A DNA stretch of 64,000 nucleotides, from contig CAJTFX010000004.1 of NCBI GenBank assembly GCA_910575555.1, positions 228,471 through 292,470 of the forward strand. Reading direction: 5' to 3'. Position 1 is the first letter of the stretch; each line of letters begins with the position of its first letter. A model generated the notes under the pieces. The model ran no database searches, was not told the origin of the DNA, and saw only the letters and a list, made by a program, of their open reading frames with translations. The translations under genes were made by a program, and so were the position numbers. Shown here piece after piece: positions 54,468 through 63,912 of the stretch. This DNA is from Lachnospiraceae bacterium. Lineage in GTDB: Bacteria; Bacillota; Clostridia; Lachnospirales; Lachnospiraceae.

Positions 54468-56297
54468 ATGAAAATGAAACGAGAGGATATCCGTAACATC
54501 GCCATTATTGCTCATGTAGATCACGGCAAAACCACTCTGGTGGACGAGCTGTTAAAGCAAAGCGGCGTGTTCCGCGCCAACCAGGAGGTGCAGGAGCGTG
54601 TCATGGATTCCAATGATATCGAAAGAGAGCGGGGAATCACCATTCTTTCCAAAAATACCGCTGTTTTTTATAAGGATACTAAAATCAACATTATCGACAC
54701 GCCGGGCCATGCGGACTTTGGCGGCGAAGTAGAACGGGTGCTGAAAATGGTCAACGGAGTCGTGCTTGTGGTGGACGCCTTTGAAGGCGCCATGCCCCAG
54801 ACGAAATTCGTGCTGATGAAGGCCCTTGCCTTAGATCTTCCAGTCATTGTCTGTATCAACAAAATTGACCGTCCAGAGGCAAGGCCGGATGATGTGATTG
54901 ACGAGGTACTGGAATTATTTATGGATCTGGACGCCTCCGACGAACAGCTTGACTGCCCCTTTATTTACGCTTCCGCCAGGGACGGCTACGCTGTCAAAGA
55001 TTTAAATGATGAAAAGAAAGATATGACCGCCTTATTTGAAACTATTCTGGAATATATTCCCGCACCGGAGGGCGACCCGGACGCCAACACCCAGGTGTTG
55101 ATCAGCACCATTGACTACAATGAATATGTGGGACGCATCGGCGTTGGAAAAGTGGACAACGGCTGTCTGAAAGTCAACCAGGACGCCGTAGTGGTAAACC
55201 ACCACGAACCGGACAAGCTGCAGAAAGTGCGGATCAGCAAGCTCTATGAGTTCGACGGACTGAATAAGGTAGATGTGACAGAGGCAAAAATCGGCTCTAT
55301 TGTGGCTATTTCCGGAATAGCGGACATCCACATCGGAGATACCATCTGCGCGCCGGAGACCCCCTGCGCCATTGATTTCCAGAAAATCTCCGAGCCTACC
55401 ATTTCCATGAACTTTATTGTAAATGACAGCCCTCTGGCCGGACAGGAGGGGAAATTCGTCACCTCCCGCCACATCAGAGACCGGCTGTTCCGGGAACTGA
55501 ACACAGACGTTTCTCTGCGGGTGGAGGAAACCGACAGCCCCGACAGCCTGAAAGTTTCCGGCCGGGGAGAACTGCATTTATCTGTTCTGATTGAAAATAT
55601 GCGCAGAGAAGGCTATGAATTCGCTGTAAGCAAAGCGGAGGTTCTTTATCACAAAGACGAAAGCGGCAAGAAAACAGAACCCATGGAGCTTGCCTACGTG
55701 GACGTGCCGGACGAATATACCGGAGCTGTCATTGAGAAATTAAGCCAGAGAAAGGGAGAACTGCAAAATATGGGGCCCATCAGCGGCGGCTATACAAGAC
55801 TGGAGTTTTGCATCCCCTCCCGGGGCCTGATCGGATACCGCAGCGAGTTTCTCACAGATACCAGGGGAAACGGCATTATCAACACTATTTTCAATGGCTA
55901 CGAGCTTTACAAAGGCGACATTGCCTACCGGAAACAGGGCTCCCTCATTGCCTTTGAATCCGGCGAATCAGTAACTTACGGCCTTTTCAGCGCCCAGGAT
56001 CGTGGAACCCTCTTTATCGGCCCCGGGGAAAAAGTATATGCCGGCATGATCATCGGACAGAGCGCCAAACCTGAGGACATTGAACTGAATGTCTGCAAAA
56101 AGAAACATTTAACCAACACCCGCTCCTCCAGCGCAGATGAAGCGCTGACGCTGACTCCGCCTAAAATCTTAAGTCTGGAGCAGGCGTTGGAATTCATCGA
56201 AACCGACGAGCTTTTAGAAGTTACCCCCAAGAGCCTTCGAATCCGCAAACGGATTTTAGATCCCACTCTGCGTAAGAGAGCCGCCATGAAAAAATAA
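54468..56297 (+). CDS. typA: Ribosome-associated GTPase TypA/BipA
   Basis: 609 residues from ATG 54468, which follows AAGGACAACTTT; the reading frame extends upstream without a signal. EF-G-like GTPase: G1 AHVDHGKTTLVDEL, G2 ERGITILSKNTA, G3 DTPGHADFGGEVERV, G4 NKIDRPEARPDD. The C-terminal domain specific to BipA ends with SLEQALEFIETDELLEVTPK. It acts in ribosome assembly and stress or low-temperature translation. Confidence 0.95.
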   Translation: MKMKREDIRNIAIIAHVDHGKTTLVDELLKQSGVFRANQEVQERVMDSNDIERERGITILSKNTAVFYKDTKINIIDTPGHADFGGEVERVLKMVNGVVLVVDAFEGAMPQTKFVLMKALALDLPVIVCINKIDRPEARPDDVIDEVLELFMDLDASDEQLDCPFIYASARDGYAVKDLNDEKKDMTALFETILEYIPAPEGDPDANTQVLISTIDYNEYVGRIGVGKVDNGCLKVNQDAVVVNHHEPDKLQKVRISKLYEFDGLNKVDVTEAKIGSIVAISGIADIHIGDTICAPETPCAIDFQKISEPTISMNFIVNDSPLAGQEGKFVTSRHIRDRLFRELNTDVSLRVEETDSPDSLKVSGRGELHLSVLIENMRREGYEFAVSKAEVLYHKDESGKKTEPMELAYVDVPDEYTGAVIEKLSQRKGELQNMGPISGGYTRLEFCIPSRGLIGYRSEFLTDTRGNGIINTIFNGYELYKGDIAYRKQGSLIAFESGESVTYGLFSAQDRGTLFIGPGEKVYAGMIIGQSAKPEDIELNVCKKKHLTNTRSSSADEALTLTPPKILSLEQALEFIETDELLEVTPKSLRIRKRILDPTLRKRAAMKK

Positions 56298-56302
56298 AAA
56301 CG

Positions 56303-56359
56303 CAGGACTGCCTGTACTCATGCACACTGTTTGTTCCGAGCGCAGGCAATCCTGTATTT
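56303..56359. terminator. Terminator after typA
   Basis: CAGGACTGCCTG (56303-56314) and CAGGCAATCCTG (56343-56354) pair with a two-base mismatch and are followed by TATTTTT. The loop is long (28 bases). It also separates the convergent ABC permease gene. Confidence 0.7.
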
Positions 56360-56385
56360 TTGCAGATCGAATGATAAATCATTCC

Positions 56386-57537
56386 TTATCTGCCCCTCAT
56401 CTTCATCCGGTTTGCCAACAGCCCCGCCGAAAAAAATGCCAGTGAAAACATGACAACCGCCAAATAAGATTTATATATCGCTCCTGCCTCGGAAAAACCG
56501 CTCACCTTCTGAATTTCCTCATTGGCAATCACATACCAGTAAGAAGGCACGAATCTGGCAATTTTCCTGGAGGTTTCCCCCATCACATCCAGAGGGACAA
56601 ACACCCCGCCCAGGAAACTGAACCCCAGGCCAAATACATTGCTCATGGCATTCAGCACTGCCGTATTGTCGGCAAACTGAACTGCAAACCAGGACACGCA
56701 CAGGGCGCAGACTGCAAACAACAGCGCATTAATGGCGCTTAATATCCCCTGGGCCGTAAACAGATAATTTCCAGTATTACATCCTGCCATCACCATAAAC
56801 ACTGCAAACACCGCAAGCATATAAACCAGGCATCCCAGTAAAATCTGCAGGCTTTGCTGCAAATAAGGCACTGCGGAGCATTTATTTCTGGCAGACAGGT
56901 CTTTATTCTGAAATGTCTTAATTACCACTCCCACCCCCAGAATCATCATGGTTACAAACACATAGGGAATAAAATGGAAGAAATAATATCCCCTGGAGAA
57001 CGACGGCCCCTTCTCCTGATTGAGAAATTCCACCTTCCCCTTCTCTTTCATATCTTCCATGGCAAAATCCCCGGCGTCCTTCATTTCAAATCCTGCGCTC
57101 AGATACATATCCGCTGTTTTCAGAAAACTTTCCATATCATATTCCGCCAGATAAGAACTGCTGCTGCCCGGCACCGCCGTTCCATCCAACAGACGCTCTC
57201 TGTCCCCTGCGGCAAATTTTTCCGAAAAATCCTCCGGAATCACCAGCACGTAATCAATTTCCCCGTAATATATGGCGTCTTTCAGCGCTTCTGTTCCTTC
57301 CGGTATCTCTTTTATCTTATGGCTTTCCCCCAAATATTCTTCCAGGGCCGCTCCCAGCTCCCCCTGATCCCTGTTTTCCAGGGCAATCTCCAAAGAAATT
57401 CCGGTAAATTCCTCCTCTGCCTGCTCTTTCATCACTCCGCTCATCAGCAAAGTAAGGCTGAGATAAATGGCTGTATACATAATCAACTGGCCTTTGTTTT
57501 TATTCAGAATTTTAAAAAATACTTTAAACAGCTGCAT
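56386..57537 (-). CDS. ABC-2 type transporter permease
   Basis: 383 residues: one N-terminal membrane helix, a soluble loop of about 130 residues that contains EIPEGTEALKDAIYYGEIDYVLVIPEDFSEKF, then five to six membrane helices ending FLGGVFVPLDVMGETSRKIARFVPSYWYVIA. This is the ABC-2 exporter permease pattern. It overlaps the second permease gene by 14 bases and pairs with it and the ATPase. The exported substrate is unknown; lipids, peptides or antimicrobials are typical. Confidence 0.83.
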   Translation of the reverse strand: MQLFKVFFKILNKNKGQLIMYTAIYLSLTLLMSGVMKEQAEEEFTGISLEIALENRDQGELGAALEEYLGESHKIKEIPEGTEALKDAIYYGEIDYVLVIPEDFSEKFAAGDRERLLDGTAVPGSSSSYLAEYDMESFLKTADMYLSAGFEMKDAGDFAMEDMKEKGKVEFLNQEKGPSFSRGYYFFHFIPYVFVTMMILGVGVVIKTFQNKDLSARNKCSAVPYLQQSLQILLGCLVYMLAVFAVFMVMAGCNTGNYLFTAQGILSAINALLFAVCALCVSWFAVQFADNTAVLNAMSNVFGLGFSFLGGVFVPLDVMGETSRKIARFVPSYWYVIANEEIQKVSGFSEAGAIYKSYLAVVMFSLAFFSAGLLANRMKMRGR

Positions 57538-58687
57538 ACCGTTCCCTCCTTACCAGCAAAAACGATGCCATGCCTAAAACCAGAATCAGAACCACCATAT
57601 TTCCCATACAGTGAAAATAAGGGCCCAGATTGTCATAAATATTCAGGCTGTACAGGGATTTGGCAATCAATGTGGCCGGATTCACCTGATTCAGCGCAGG
57701 CGCATACATTTCCACAATCCGCGCCATACTCTGAAACATCAGGCCGCTGAAAAAACTGGATACCAGCATAAAGCCGATGCAAAGCCCTTCTTTGACTCCG
57801 TATGAATACTTTCCCACAACCCCCACTAAAAATCCAATCATAATTCCCAGTGCGCTTCCAACCAGAGCCGTGAGAAACATCAGGCCGCCATGCTCTCCCA
57901 GCTCCACCCCCAGCACGAAGCTCAGGTAGCAAATGGAAAAAGCGGCGTATAGAAACTGCATGGTAATTTTCGCCGCCAAATCCGGAAGCAGCATACTCAT
58001 GCGGCTGGCTCCTGCCACTGCACGTCTGGCCGCCAGGGACGTGGCGTCCGCCTTAAAATCTGTTGCAGCGCTCAGCCCGGAGGTGGCCCCCATCAGGCAG
58101 GTCATGGCAATCAGGGAATAAAAACCATCCAGCAAGCAGTCCATAGAGGCTTCTGTTACGCTTCCCGCCTTCAGATACCGGCGCTCTTCCTCCAAACGGA
58201 CAGCCGCTGCCTGTATTCCCGCAGGATTTTCCCTGCCGATGTTTGAAAAAGTGGCCTTTGCCCGCTGATACTGCTTCAGGATAGAATTTAATATGGTCTG
58301 ATTCACCCCCTGCTCTGCCACAATCAGGGTGACGTCTCCCGTATCCGGTTCTTCACAAAAGACTCCCTCCACGTTTCCCTCTTTCAAAAGCTGTCTGGCT
58401 TTCTTATATTCTGCCGTCTGCACTTTCACCAGCTCGCTGTCCTCCTCCAGACCTTTCAGCAGCTGGCCAAAGGCGCCGTCCTCCTGTTCCGACGCATATG
58501 CCACCGGAATCCGGCGGAAAATCACCTGCTCCTCCACATAACCGCCGAACGTCATTTGAAACAGCGTTCCCAAAACAACGGGAAATATCACGTTCCAAAA
58601 CAGCACCAATTTGCACCGCACAGACTGAAATATACTGTACTTATATAATCTGAAAAACATGTTCTTCCTCCTGTCTATTCCTTCCAA
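57524..58687 (-). CDS. ABC-2 type transporter permease
   Basis: 387 residues with the same layout as its neighbour: N-terminal helix (LVLFWNVIFPVVLGTLF), external region with EGNVEGVFCEEPDTGDVTLIV, then about six helices (IGFMLVSSFFSGLMFQSMARI). The ATPase gene ends three bases before its start on the minus strand, and the second permease overlaps its 3' end. The two permeases probably form a heterodimer. Confidence 0.83.
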   Translation of the reverse strand: MEGIDRRKNMFFRLYKYSIFQSVRCKLVLFWNVIFPVVLGTLFQMTFGGYVEEQVIFRRIPVAYASEQEDGAFGQLLKGLEEDSELVKVQTAEYKKARQLLKEGNVEGVFCEEPDTGDVTLIVAEQGVNQTILNSILKQYQRAKATFSNIGRENPAGIQAAAVRLEEERRYLKAGSVTEASMDCLLDGFYSLIAMTCLMGATSGLSAATDFKADATSLAARRAVAGASRMSMLLPDLAAKITMQFLYAAFSICYLSFVLGVELGEHGGLMFLTALVGSALGIMIGFLVGVVGKYSYGVKEGLCIGFMLVSSFFSGLMFQSMARIVEMYAPALNQVNPATLIAKSLYSLNIYDNLGPYFHCMGNMVVLILVLGMASFLLVRRERYAAV

Positions 58688-58690
58688 GCG

Positions 58691-59638
58691 TTATTCTGCA
58701 GAATCCCGCAGCTCCTTTCCGGTGATTTCCAGAAACACATCATTTAACGTAGGCAGCTCCGAATAGACCCTGCCGAATCCAATCTCACGTTTCCCGAAAT
58801 AGTCCAGGATATGCACCAGATTGTGTTTCCCGCCGCTGCACCTGATTTCCAGCATTCCTTCCCGGTAATCCACCTTATAAACATGGCGCAGCTCCTTAAT
58901 TTCCTCCAAGTGAAACGGTAAAAGCCCCGCCGCCTCCAGGTGAATTTTCTCACCTGTCTTAATCATTCCCTTCAGCTCTTCACTGGTTCCAAAAGCAACG
59001 CACCTTCCCTTATCCAGAATAGCAATCCGGCTGCAGATTTGCTCCACTTCTTCCATATAATGGGAGGTGTAAATGACTGTGGCCCCTTTCCGGTTCAGCT
59101 CCTGAATTCCTTCCAGAATCCGGTTCCGGCTCTGGGGATCTACGGCCACCGTAGGCTCATCCATAATAATCAGCTTTGGCTTATGGGCTATGCCACAGGC
59201 AATGTTCAGTCTCCGAAGCAGCCCGCCCGACAGCTTTTTAGGATAAAATTTCCGGAAATCTTCCAGTCCGGAAAAGACAGTGGCTTCCTCCACATACTGT
59301 TTCCGCAGTTTTTTATCCCCAATGTACAGTCCGCAGAAATAATCAATATTTTCCTGCACCGTCAGTTCCTCAAACACAGCCACATTCTGCAGCACAACGC
59401 CGATTTTCTTCTTGATCTCATAACTGTTGGGCTGTATCTCCTCCCCGAATACCTTCACGCTTCCTTTATCAAAGTACAAAAGCGCAAGAATGCAGTTAAT
59501 GGCCGTGGTCTTTCCTGAGCCGTTGGGCCCAAGCAGTCCGAAAATTTCCCCTTCCTCCACCGTCAGCTTCAGATGATCCAGCGCAATCAGTTCTTTGTAC
59601 CGTTTTACCAGATTGTCTATTTCTATAACAGTTCCCAT
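58691..59638 (-). CDS. ABC transporter ATP-binding protein
   Basis: 315 residues. Walker A GPNGSGKTTAIN (about residues 35-46), Q-loop VLQNVAVFEELTV, signature LSGGLLRRLNIACG, Walker B KLIIMDEPT and H-loop TSHYMEE. The C-terminal 80 residues are the extra domain of DrrA/CcmA-type ATPases. ATG 59638 has AGGTG six bases upstream; a GTG three codons earlier is less well spaced. First gene of the minus-strand exporter operon, divergent from a two-component system. Confidence 0.9.
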   Translation of the reverse strand: MGTVIEIDNLVKRYKELIALDHLKLTVEEGEIFGLLGPNGSGKTTAINCILALLYFDKGSVKVFGEEIQPNSYEIKKKIGVVLQNVAVFEELTVQENIDYFCGLYIGDKKLRKQYVEEATVFSGLEDFRKFYPKKLSGGLLRRLNIACGIAHKPKLIIMDEPTVAVDPQSRNRILEGIQELNRKGATVIYTSHYMEEVEQICSRIAILDKGRCVAFGTSEELKGMIKTGEKIHLEAAGLLPFHLEEIKELRHVYKVDYREGMLEIRCSGGKHNLVHILDYFGKREIGFGRVYSELPTLNDVFLEITGKELRDSAE

Positions 59639-59745
59639 ATCCGTCACCTATTCCTTTCCCTTGTTCCCTGTAATGTTCCTTTTCGGATATTTTAATTCTA
59701 ACAGGAAACGCCCCGCCAAAACAGTGCCATGCGTCACTCATTTTC

Positions 59746-59782
59746 ATGACAATTGTCATATCCGTTCAGATTGTGCTATAAT
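59746..59782 (+). promoter_or_regulatory. Promoter and palindrome before the two-component genes
   Basis: TTGTCA (59753-59758), 18-base spacer, TATAAT (59777-59782). The 14-bp perfect palindrome ATGACAATTGTCAT (59746-59759) covers the -35 box. It is a plausible binding site of the NarL-type regulator encoded downstream and stands between the divergent exporter and kinase operons. Confidence 0.65.
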
Positions 59783-59787
59783 AGCTA

Positions 59788-59801
59788 TACTACTCCGGCG
59801 G
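59788..59801 (+). repeat. Copy 4 of the dispersed leader motif
   Basis: ACTACTCCGGCGG begins at 59789, six bases after the TATAAT box, the same distance seen for copies 1 and 2. It would be the first transcribed sequence of the kinase mRNA. Its CTCCG could pair with CGGAG of the kinase ribosome binding site (59838-59842). Confidence 0.55.
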
Positions 59802-59852
59802 AACACAGGTTTACGCTGCAGACTGCCGTCTCATTCACGGAGGAACCTGAAC

Positions 59853-61052
59853 ATGATGTCTTTATTGGATAAACTGATACTTTTTATCTGCTGCACGCTG
59901 CTTTTATTTACACAAATGCCCGCCGCCGGCCTGTTTCATATACTGGCCATTCTGTCTGCCATTACTTTCACCTGCTTTTGCGGCTGCTGCAATGCAGACT
60001 GCCTGTTCTGGCAAGATCTTGCCCGGCAAAAACAGCTTTTGCTGACAGGACTGTGGCTGCCCTTTGCGGGACTAAGCCTGCTTTTTGCAGAATTCGGGTG
60101 TTTTCTGCCCCTTTTATTCTACGAAATGGCGATTGTTTTTCCCATTTCCTCCCTGTACCGCCCCGGGCTTACGCCTGCGAAAACAGAAGCTTCGGCTCTG
60201 CCCCAGAATCCTTTGAACAATCCAATGAAAAGAACTGCCGCCTTCCTGCCTGCCGCCTTCCTGCTCCCTTTTTATTCCCTGAAGGATTTGTCTCCCTTTT
60301 GTCCCTGGATTGTTCTTTTTTTCTTTCTGCTGTCATGGGTTCTGGCTTTTAAAACAGCAAAGCTTTGCAGAATGGAAGAAAATTTCCGTTTTCTCAGAGA
60401 CAGCGCCACAGAATACAACCTGCTCCTTCAGCAGAAAAATAAAGATTTGATTGTGAAGCAAAACCATGAAATCCACATTGCCACCTTAAAAGAACGAAAC
60501 CGGATTGCCCGGGAAATCCACGACAACGTAGGCCATATGCTTTCCCGTTCTATTCTGCAGGCCGGCGCCCTGGCTGCCGTCAATCAGCAGGAGCATCTGA
60601 AAGAGCCGCTGCATGCCCTGACTCTGACTTTGTCCACCGCCATGACCTCTGTCCGTGAAAGCGTTCATAACCTGCATGACGACTCCGTCGACCTGAAAGG
60701 GGCTGTTTTGGAGCTGACCTCTGATTTTTCAGATTATCAGGTGCATCTGGATTATGATATGGGGCATTACGTGCCTGCTTCCGTAAAATACTGTTTTATC
60801 TCCATTGTAAAAGAAGCCTTGTCCAACATCGCCCGGCACAGCAACGGCAATGAAATTTTTCTAACCCTGCGGGAGCATCCCAGCCTGTACCAGTTGATTA
60901 TCAGGGACAATGGAACCAATATCCGCCAAAACCCTTCCGGAATGGGAATTGAAAATATGCAGGAACGGATCAAACAATTAAAAGGCAATTTTTCCCTGTC
61001 TGTAAAAGACGGATTCCAGATTTTTGCCGCCGTTCCCCGTGAAAATCATTAA
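59853..61052 (+). CDS. NarL-family sensor histidine kinase
   Basis: 399 residues from ATG 59853 (GGAGG nine bases before). Four or five membrane helices fill residues 1-155; no extracellular domain of size is present, so it may sense through the membrane or through the adjacent exporter. The HisKA_3 box is RIAREIHDNVGH (phosphorylated His), and the ATPase domain has VKEALSNIARHSNGN (N box) and RDNGTNIRQNPSGMGIENMQERI (G box). It phosphorylates the regulator that follows. Confidence 0.88.
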   Translation: MMSLLDKLILFICCTLLLFTQMPAAGLFHILAILSAITFTCFCGCCNADCLFWQDLARQKQLLLTGLWLPFAGLSLLFAEFGCFLPLLFYEMAIVFPISSLYRPGLTPAKTEASALPQNPLNNPMKRTAAFLPAAFLLPFYSLKDLSPFCPWIVLFFFLLSWVLAFKTAKLCRMEENFRFLRDSATEYNLLLQQKNKDLIVKQNHEIHIATLKERNRIAREIHDNVGHMLSRSILQAGALAAVNQQEHLKEPLHALTLTLSTAMTSVRESVHNLHDDSVDLKGAVLELTSDFSDYQVHLDYDMGHYVPASVKYCFISIVKEALSNIARHSNGNEIFLTLREHPSLYQLIIRDNGTNIRQNPSGMGIENMQERIKQLKGNFSLSVKDGFQIFAAVPRENH

Positions 61053-61065
61053 AAAGGAGTTTGTT

Positions 61066-61689
61066 ATGAATATTATTATTGTAGATGACGATCCATTTGT
61101 TTCCCTCTCTTTGAAAACCATCCTGGAGGCTTCCGGGGAAATCAAAGTTTTAGAAATCGGAAATAACGGAACAGAGGCTGTTGCCCTCTATGAAACCCGC
61201 CGCCCGGAAGTCCTTCTGATGGATATCCGTATGGATGAAATGACTGGTTTAGAAGCCGCCGAGGTTATTTTAAAGAAGCATTCAGACGCAAAAATTTTGT
61301 TTCTCACCACATTTCTGGATGATGAATACATTGTCAAGTCCCTGATGCTGGGCGCAAAAGGATATATTTTAAAACAGGATTTTGAAAGCCTGCTGCCCTC
61401 TTTAAAAGCTGTGGCCAAAGGACAGAACGTATTCGGAAATGAAATCATCACCAGGCTTCCCGACTTCCTTGCTCCTGCAAGCCGCTCCCAATATGACTAT
61501 TCCGCCAGGGGAATCACCGGCAAAGAACTGGAAATCATTGAGCTGGTGGCCGGCGGGCTCAGCAACCGGGAAATTGCCGGACAGCTTTACTTAAGTGAAG
61601 GAACTGTCCGGAATTACCTGAGCTCCATTTTGGAAAAACTGGAGCTTCGGGACCGCACCCAGCTTGCCGTCTTTTATCTGACCACATAA
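61066..61689 (+). CDS. NarL/LuxR-family response regulator
   Basis: 207 residues; ATG 61066 follows AAAAAGGAGTTTGTT. The receiver has IIVDDDPF (acid pocket), LLMDIRMDEM with the phosphorylated Asp (about residue 53), FLTTFLDDEYI and the Lys in YILKQD. The C-terminal GerE helix-turn-helix is TGKELEIIELVAGGLSNREI through LYLSEGTVRNYLSSIL. It is 13 bases after the kinase and probably regulates the divergent exporter, as is common for such pairs (inference). Confidence 0.92.
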   Translation: MNIIIVDDDPFVSLSLKTILEASGEIKVLEIGNNGTEAVALYETRRPEVLLMDIRMDEMTGLEAAEVILKKHSDAKILFLTTFLDDEYIVKSLMLGAKGYILKQDFESLLPSLKAVAKGQNVFGNEIITRLPDFLAPASRSQYDYSARGITGKELEIIELVAGGLSNREIAGQLYLSEGTVRNYLSSILEKLELRDRTQLAVFYLTT

Positions 61690-61701
61690 ACCTTGGATTT
61701 T

Positions 61702-62253
61702 TCAAGCGCATTCTCTTAACAGGACCTGAAGAATCATAATATGGTATTCTTCATCCATAATAATCCGCTCAAGCACCCGGTTGACGCAATCGTCCCTGAT
61801 TACTTTTATATGCATCCGGTACTGGCTGATGGCCGCTTTCTCCGCTTCAATATCAGCCAGTATCATTTTCCTGGCATTTTCTGAAAGACTCAGAAAGCCC
61901 GGCGTCCACATCACATTTCTGCCATTTTGCTGTTTTGCAACAAAATCCACCGTTCCGCCCAACAGAAAAATCATTTCTCCCAATTTCTGCAAATGCATCA
62001 TTTCTGCCATGGCAATTCCCAGAATTGTTTTGGCCAGAGGACATTTTTCGCAGGATAACCGGTTTTCATTATTAATGTACTGGGTAATTGCAGACATCTC
62101 AGAGGTGGCTCCGCAGTAATCTGCACTGAGCAGATTTGCATACGTCTGGTTCTTAGCCCTGACCTGAATCTCAGGATAAGGTAAATCTGCCATAATCGGC
62201 TTCACTCCCGCAAAACTGCAGGAATTTACAAGTATGTTTTGATTTGCTTCCAT
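61702..62253 (-). CDS. Ferritin-like diiron protein
   Basis: 183 residues, four-helix. Candidate metal ligands occur in the expected rhythm: Glu in GATSEMSAITQY (about residue 52), ExxH in AMAEMMHLQKLGE (about 83-86), Glu in DIEAEKAAISQY and ExxH in MDEEYHIMIL near the end. This matches rubrerythrin-like ferritin superfamily proteins without the C-terminal rubredoxin domain. A CEKC pair (about residues 67-70) is extra. Possible peroxide or oxygen detoxification. It converges on the response regulator gene. Confidence 0.75.
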   Translation of the reverse strand: MEANQNILVNSCSFAGVKPIMADLPYPEIQVRAKNQTYANLLSADYCGATSEMSAITQYINNENRLSCEKCPLAKTILGIAMAEMMHLQKLGEMIFLLGGTVDFVAKQQNGRNVMWTPGFLSLSENARKMILADIEAEKAAISQYRMHIKVIRDDCVNRVLERIIMDEEYHIMILQVLLRECA

Positions 62254-62365
62254 AGCTGCACGCTTCTTTGCCCTATCTTTTCTATTAGTATATTACAATT
62301 TCAAGATAACGTGCGAGTGTGTTTGGAAAATGCTCTATTTGGCAAAATACAATTTCACGTTAAAA

Positions 62366-62416
62366 ATGACTGTCTATAAATATCGAACATTACTTTCGGT
62401 ACTTATAGACAGCCAT
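62366..62416 (-). terminator. Terminator of the tRNA operon
   Basis: CTGTCTATAA (62370-62379) pairs with TTATAGACAG (62403-62412), flanked by ATG/CAT pairing with one mismatch. On the minus strand it is followed by TTTTT. It lies 15 bases beyond the tRNA-Met gene. Confidence 0.8.
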
Positions 62417-62430
62417 TTCTCAATTCTTAA

Positions 62431-62504
62431 TAGCGGAAGAGGGATTTGAACCCCCGACACCACGGGTATGAACCGTGTGCTCTCGCCAACTGAGCTATTC
62501 CGCC
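62431..62504 (-). tRNA. tRNA-Met (CAT), elongator type
   Basis: 74-base cloverleaf on the minus strand, with D-arm TAGCTCAGTTGG, anticodon stem-loop CACGG-TTCATAC-CCGTG (anticodon CAT) and T-arm GGGGGTTCAAATCCC. The anticodon stem lacks the three G-C pairs of initiator tRNA. The first acceptor pair is G-U. No CCA is encoded. A tRNA-Ile2 (lysidine) identity is less likely from the acceptor sequence. Confidence 0.93.
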
Positions 62505-62536
62505 ATATTCTGTTGTTCCTGCAGTTTCCTGCAAAA

Positions 62537-62609
62537 TGGGACCTACAGGGCTCGAACCTGTGACCCTCTGCTTGTAAGGCAGATGCTCTCCCAGCTGAGC
62601 TAAGATCCC
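62537..62609 (-). tRNA. tRNA-Val (TAC)
   Basis: 73-base cloverleaf on the minus strand: D-arm TTAGCTCAGCTGGGAGAGC, anticodon loop CTTACAA (anticodon TAC), T-arm ACAGGTTCGAGCCCTGT and discriminator A. No CCA is encoded. It lies 32 bases upstream of tRNA-Met in the same transcript. Confidence 0.95.
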
Positions 62610-62657
62610 ATGGTATTTGCAGTACTTTTGTTCTTCCTTATTGCCGACTGCTTGACT

Positions 62658-62687
62658 ATTATAATACGAGTTTGGAACAAAAGTCAA
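62658..62687 (-). promoter_or_regulatory. Promoter of the tRNA-Val/tRNA-Met operon
   Basis: Minus-strand TTGACT (62682-62687), 18-base spacer, TATAAT (62658-62663), about 50 bases before the first tRNA. Confidence 0.82.
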
Positions 62688-62906
62688 TAGTTTTTTACAA
62701 AATTTTTCTAATTTTTTTCTTCCTTCTTTTTCCCCGGCAAAAATCCTTGAAATTTCGCCTTTTACCATCTACAATATCTCTGGGGGTTGCTGCATTGAGA
62801 AATACAACTACAAGATACGGTATAATTTCTATTTACAAAATATTGTATCCTGTATGTTTACTTCTTAATGCAACAGCCCCATACGCTGAAATAAAGGAGA
62901 ACTCTT

Positions 62907-63770
62907 ATGAATACAAATCAAACCTTTCGGTTGGTAGCCCTGGACTTAGACGGCACTCTGCTGAATTCAGAAGGAACAATATCCAATGAAAATAAGGCCG
63001 CCATTCAAAATGCTGCACAGCGGGGCGTTTCCTTTGCCATTGCCACTGGCCGCCCCTACTGCGGGCTTCCCCATACTATCATAAAAGAGCTTGGTATCCG
63101 CTATGCCATTACCACAAACGGAGCCGGAATTTACACAATCCCCGACAAAGAATGCCTGGCGGAGCACTGCATGCCTGCAAACCTGGTTATTGATATTCTT
63201 AAACAGCTGCTGAAACTGGAAATCCACATGGATTTGTTCATTCACGGGGACGCTTATACCCCCGCCCAGTGCCGCGAAACTCTTAAAAAGATTACCGTTC
63301 TTCCGGACTCTTTGAAAAAATACATTATTTCCACCCGGGAACGTCTGCCGGACGTCCTTGCTTTTCTCCGTGAAAACCAGTTCCCCGTTCAAAAACTGAC
63401 CCTGAACTTCATGACCAATCCGGACGGAACCTGCAAAGACCGAAATGAAGCCATCCAGATTCTAAGCCAATATCCTGAAATCCATTTTCTTTCCGGCGGT
63501 TATGAGAACCTGGAATTTACATATGCCGGAATTACCAAGGCCAAAGGCTTGTCTCTTCTCTGCAGACACCTGAATATTCCTATAGAACAGACCATTGCCT
63601 GCGGAGACAGCGAAAACGATCTGGATATCATAAAAGCAGCCGGGCTGGGCGTTGCCATGGCAAACGCTCCGAAGGACATCCGCTGTCAGGCTGACGCCGT
63701 CACTTTAAGCAATGAGGAACACGGCGTTGCCGTTATGCTGGAAACATATTTGGGACATGTAACAGAGTAA
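62907..63770 (+). CDS. Cof-type HAD hydrolase (sugar phosphatase-like)
   Basis: 287 residues, the usual length of Cof/YidA-like phosphatases. Motif I LDLDGTLLNSEG (residues 12-23), motif II AIATGRPY, Lys of motif III in ITKAKGLSLLCRHL, and motif IV CGDSENDLDIIKAAGLGVAMANA. The alpha/beta C2 cap lies between. The substrate is probably a sugar phosphate or flavin/pyridoxal phosphate; it cannot be told from sequence. ATG follows AAAGGAGAACTCTT; a TATAAT at 62821 is a likely -10 box. Confidence 0.92.
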   Translation: MNTNQTFRLVALDLDGTLLNSEGTISNENKAAIQNAAQRGVSFAIATGRPYCGLPHTIIKELGIRYAITTNGAGIYTIPDKECLAEHCMPANLVIDILKQLLKLEIHMDLFIHGDAYTPAQCRETLKKITVLPDSLKKYIISTRERLPDVLAFLRENQFPVQKLTLNFMTNPDGTCKDRNEAIQILSQYPEIHFLSGGYENLEFTYAGITKAKGLSLLCRHLNIPIEQTIACGDSENDLDIIKAAGLGVAMANAPKDIRCQADAVTLSNEEHGVAVMLETYLGHVTE

Positions 63771-63912
63771 TTTCCAGATAGAATTTTTTATCATAAAGGC
63801 CAGAGGCACGTGCGGAATTATTTACGACAGCGCTATGGAATCACTGTCCTGATGTTTAGTACTTTATTCATAAGTTTTGAACTGTTTTCACATTTTGGTG
63901 AATTGAAAAAGT

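Noticed and set aside
62431..62504. Initiator tRNA or tRNA-Ile2 (CAT)
   Set aside because: The anticodon stem lacks the three G-C pairs of initiators, and the acceptor and T-arm do not resemble tRNA-Ile2.
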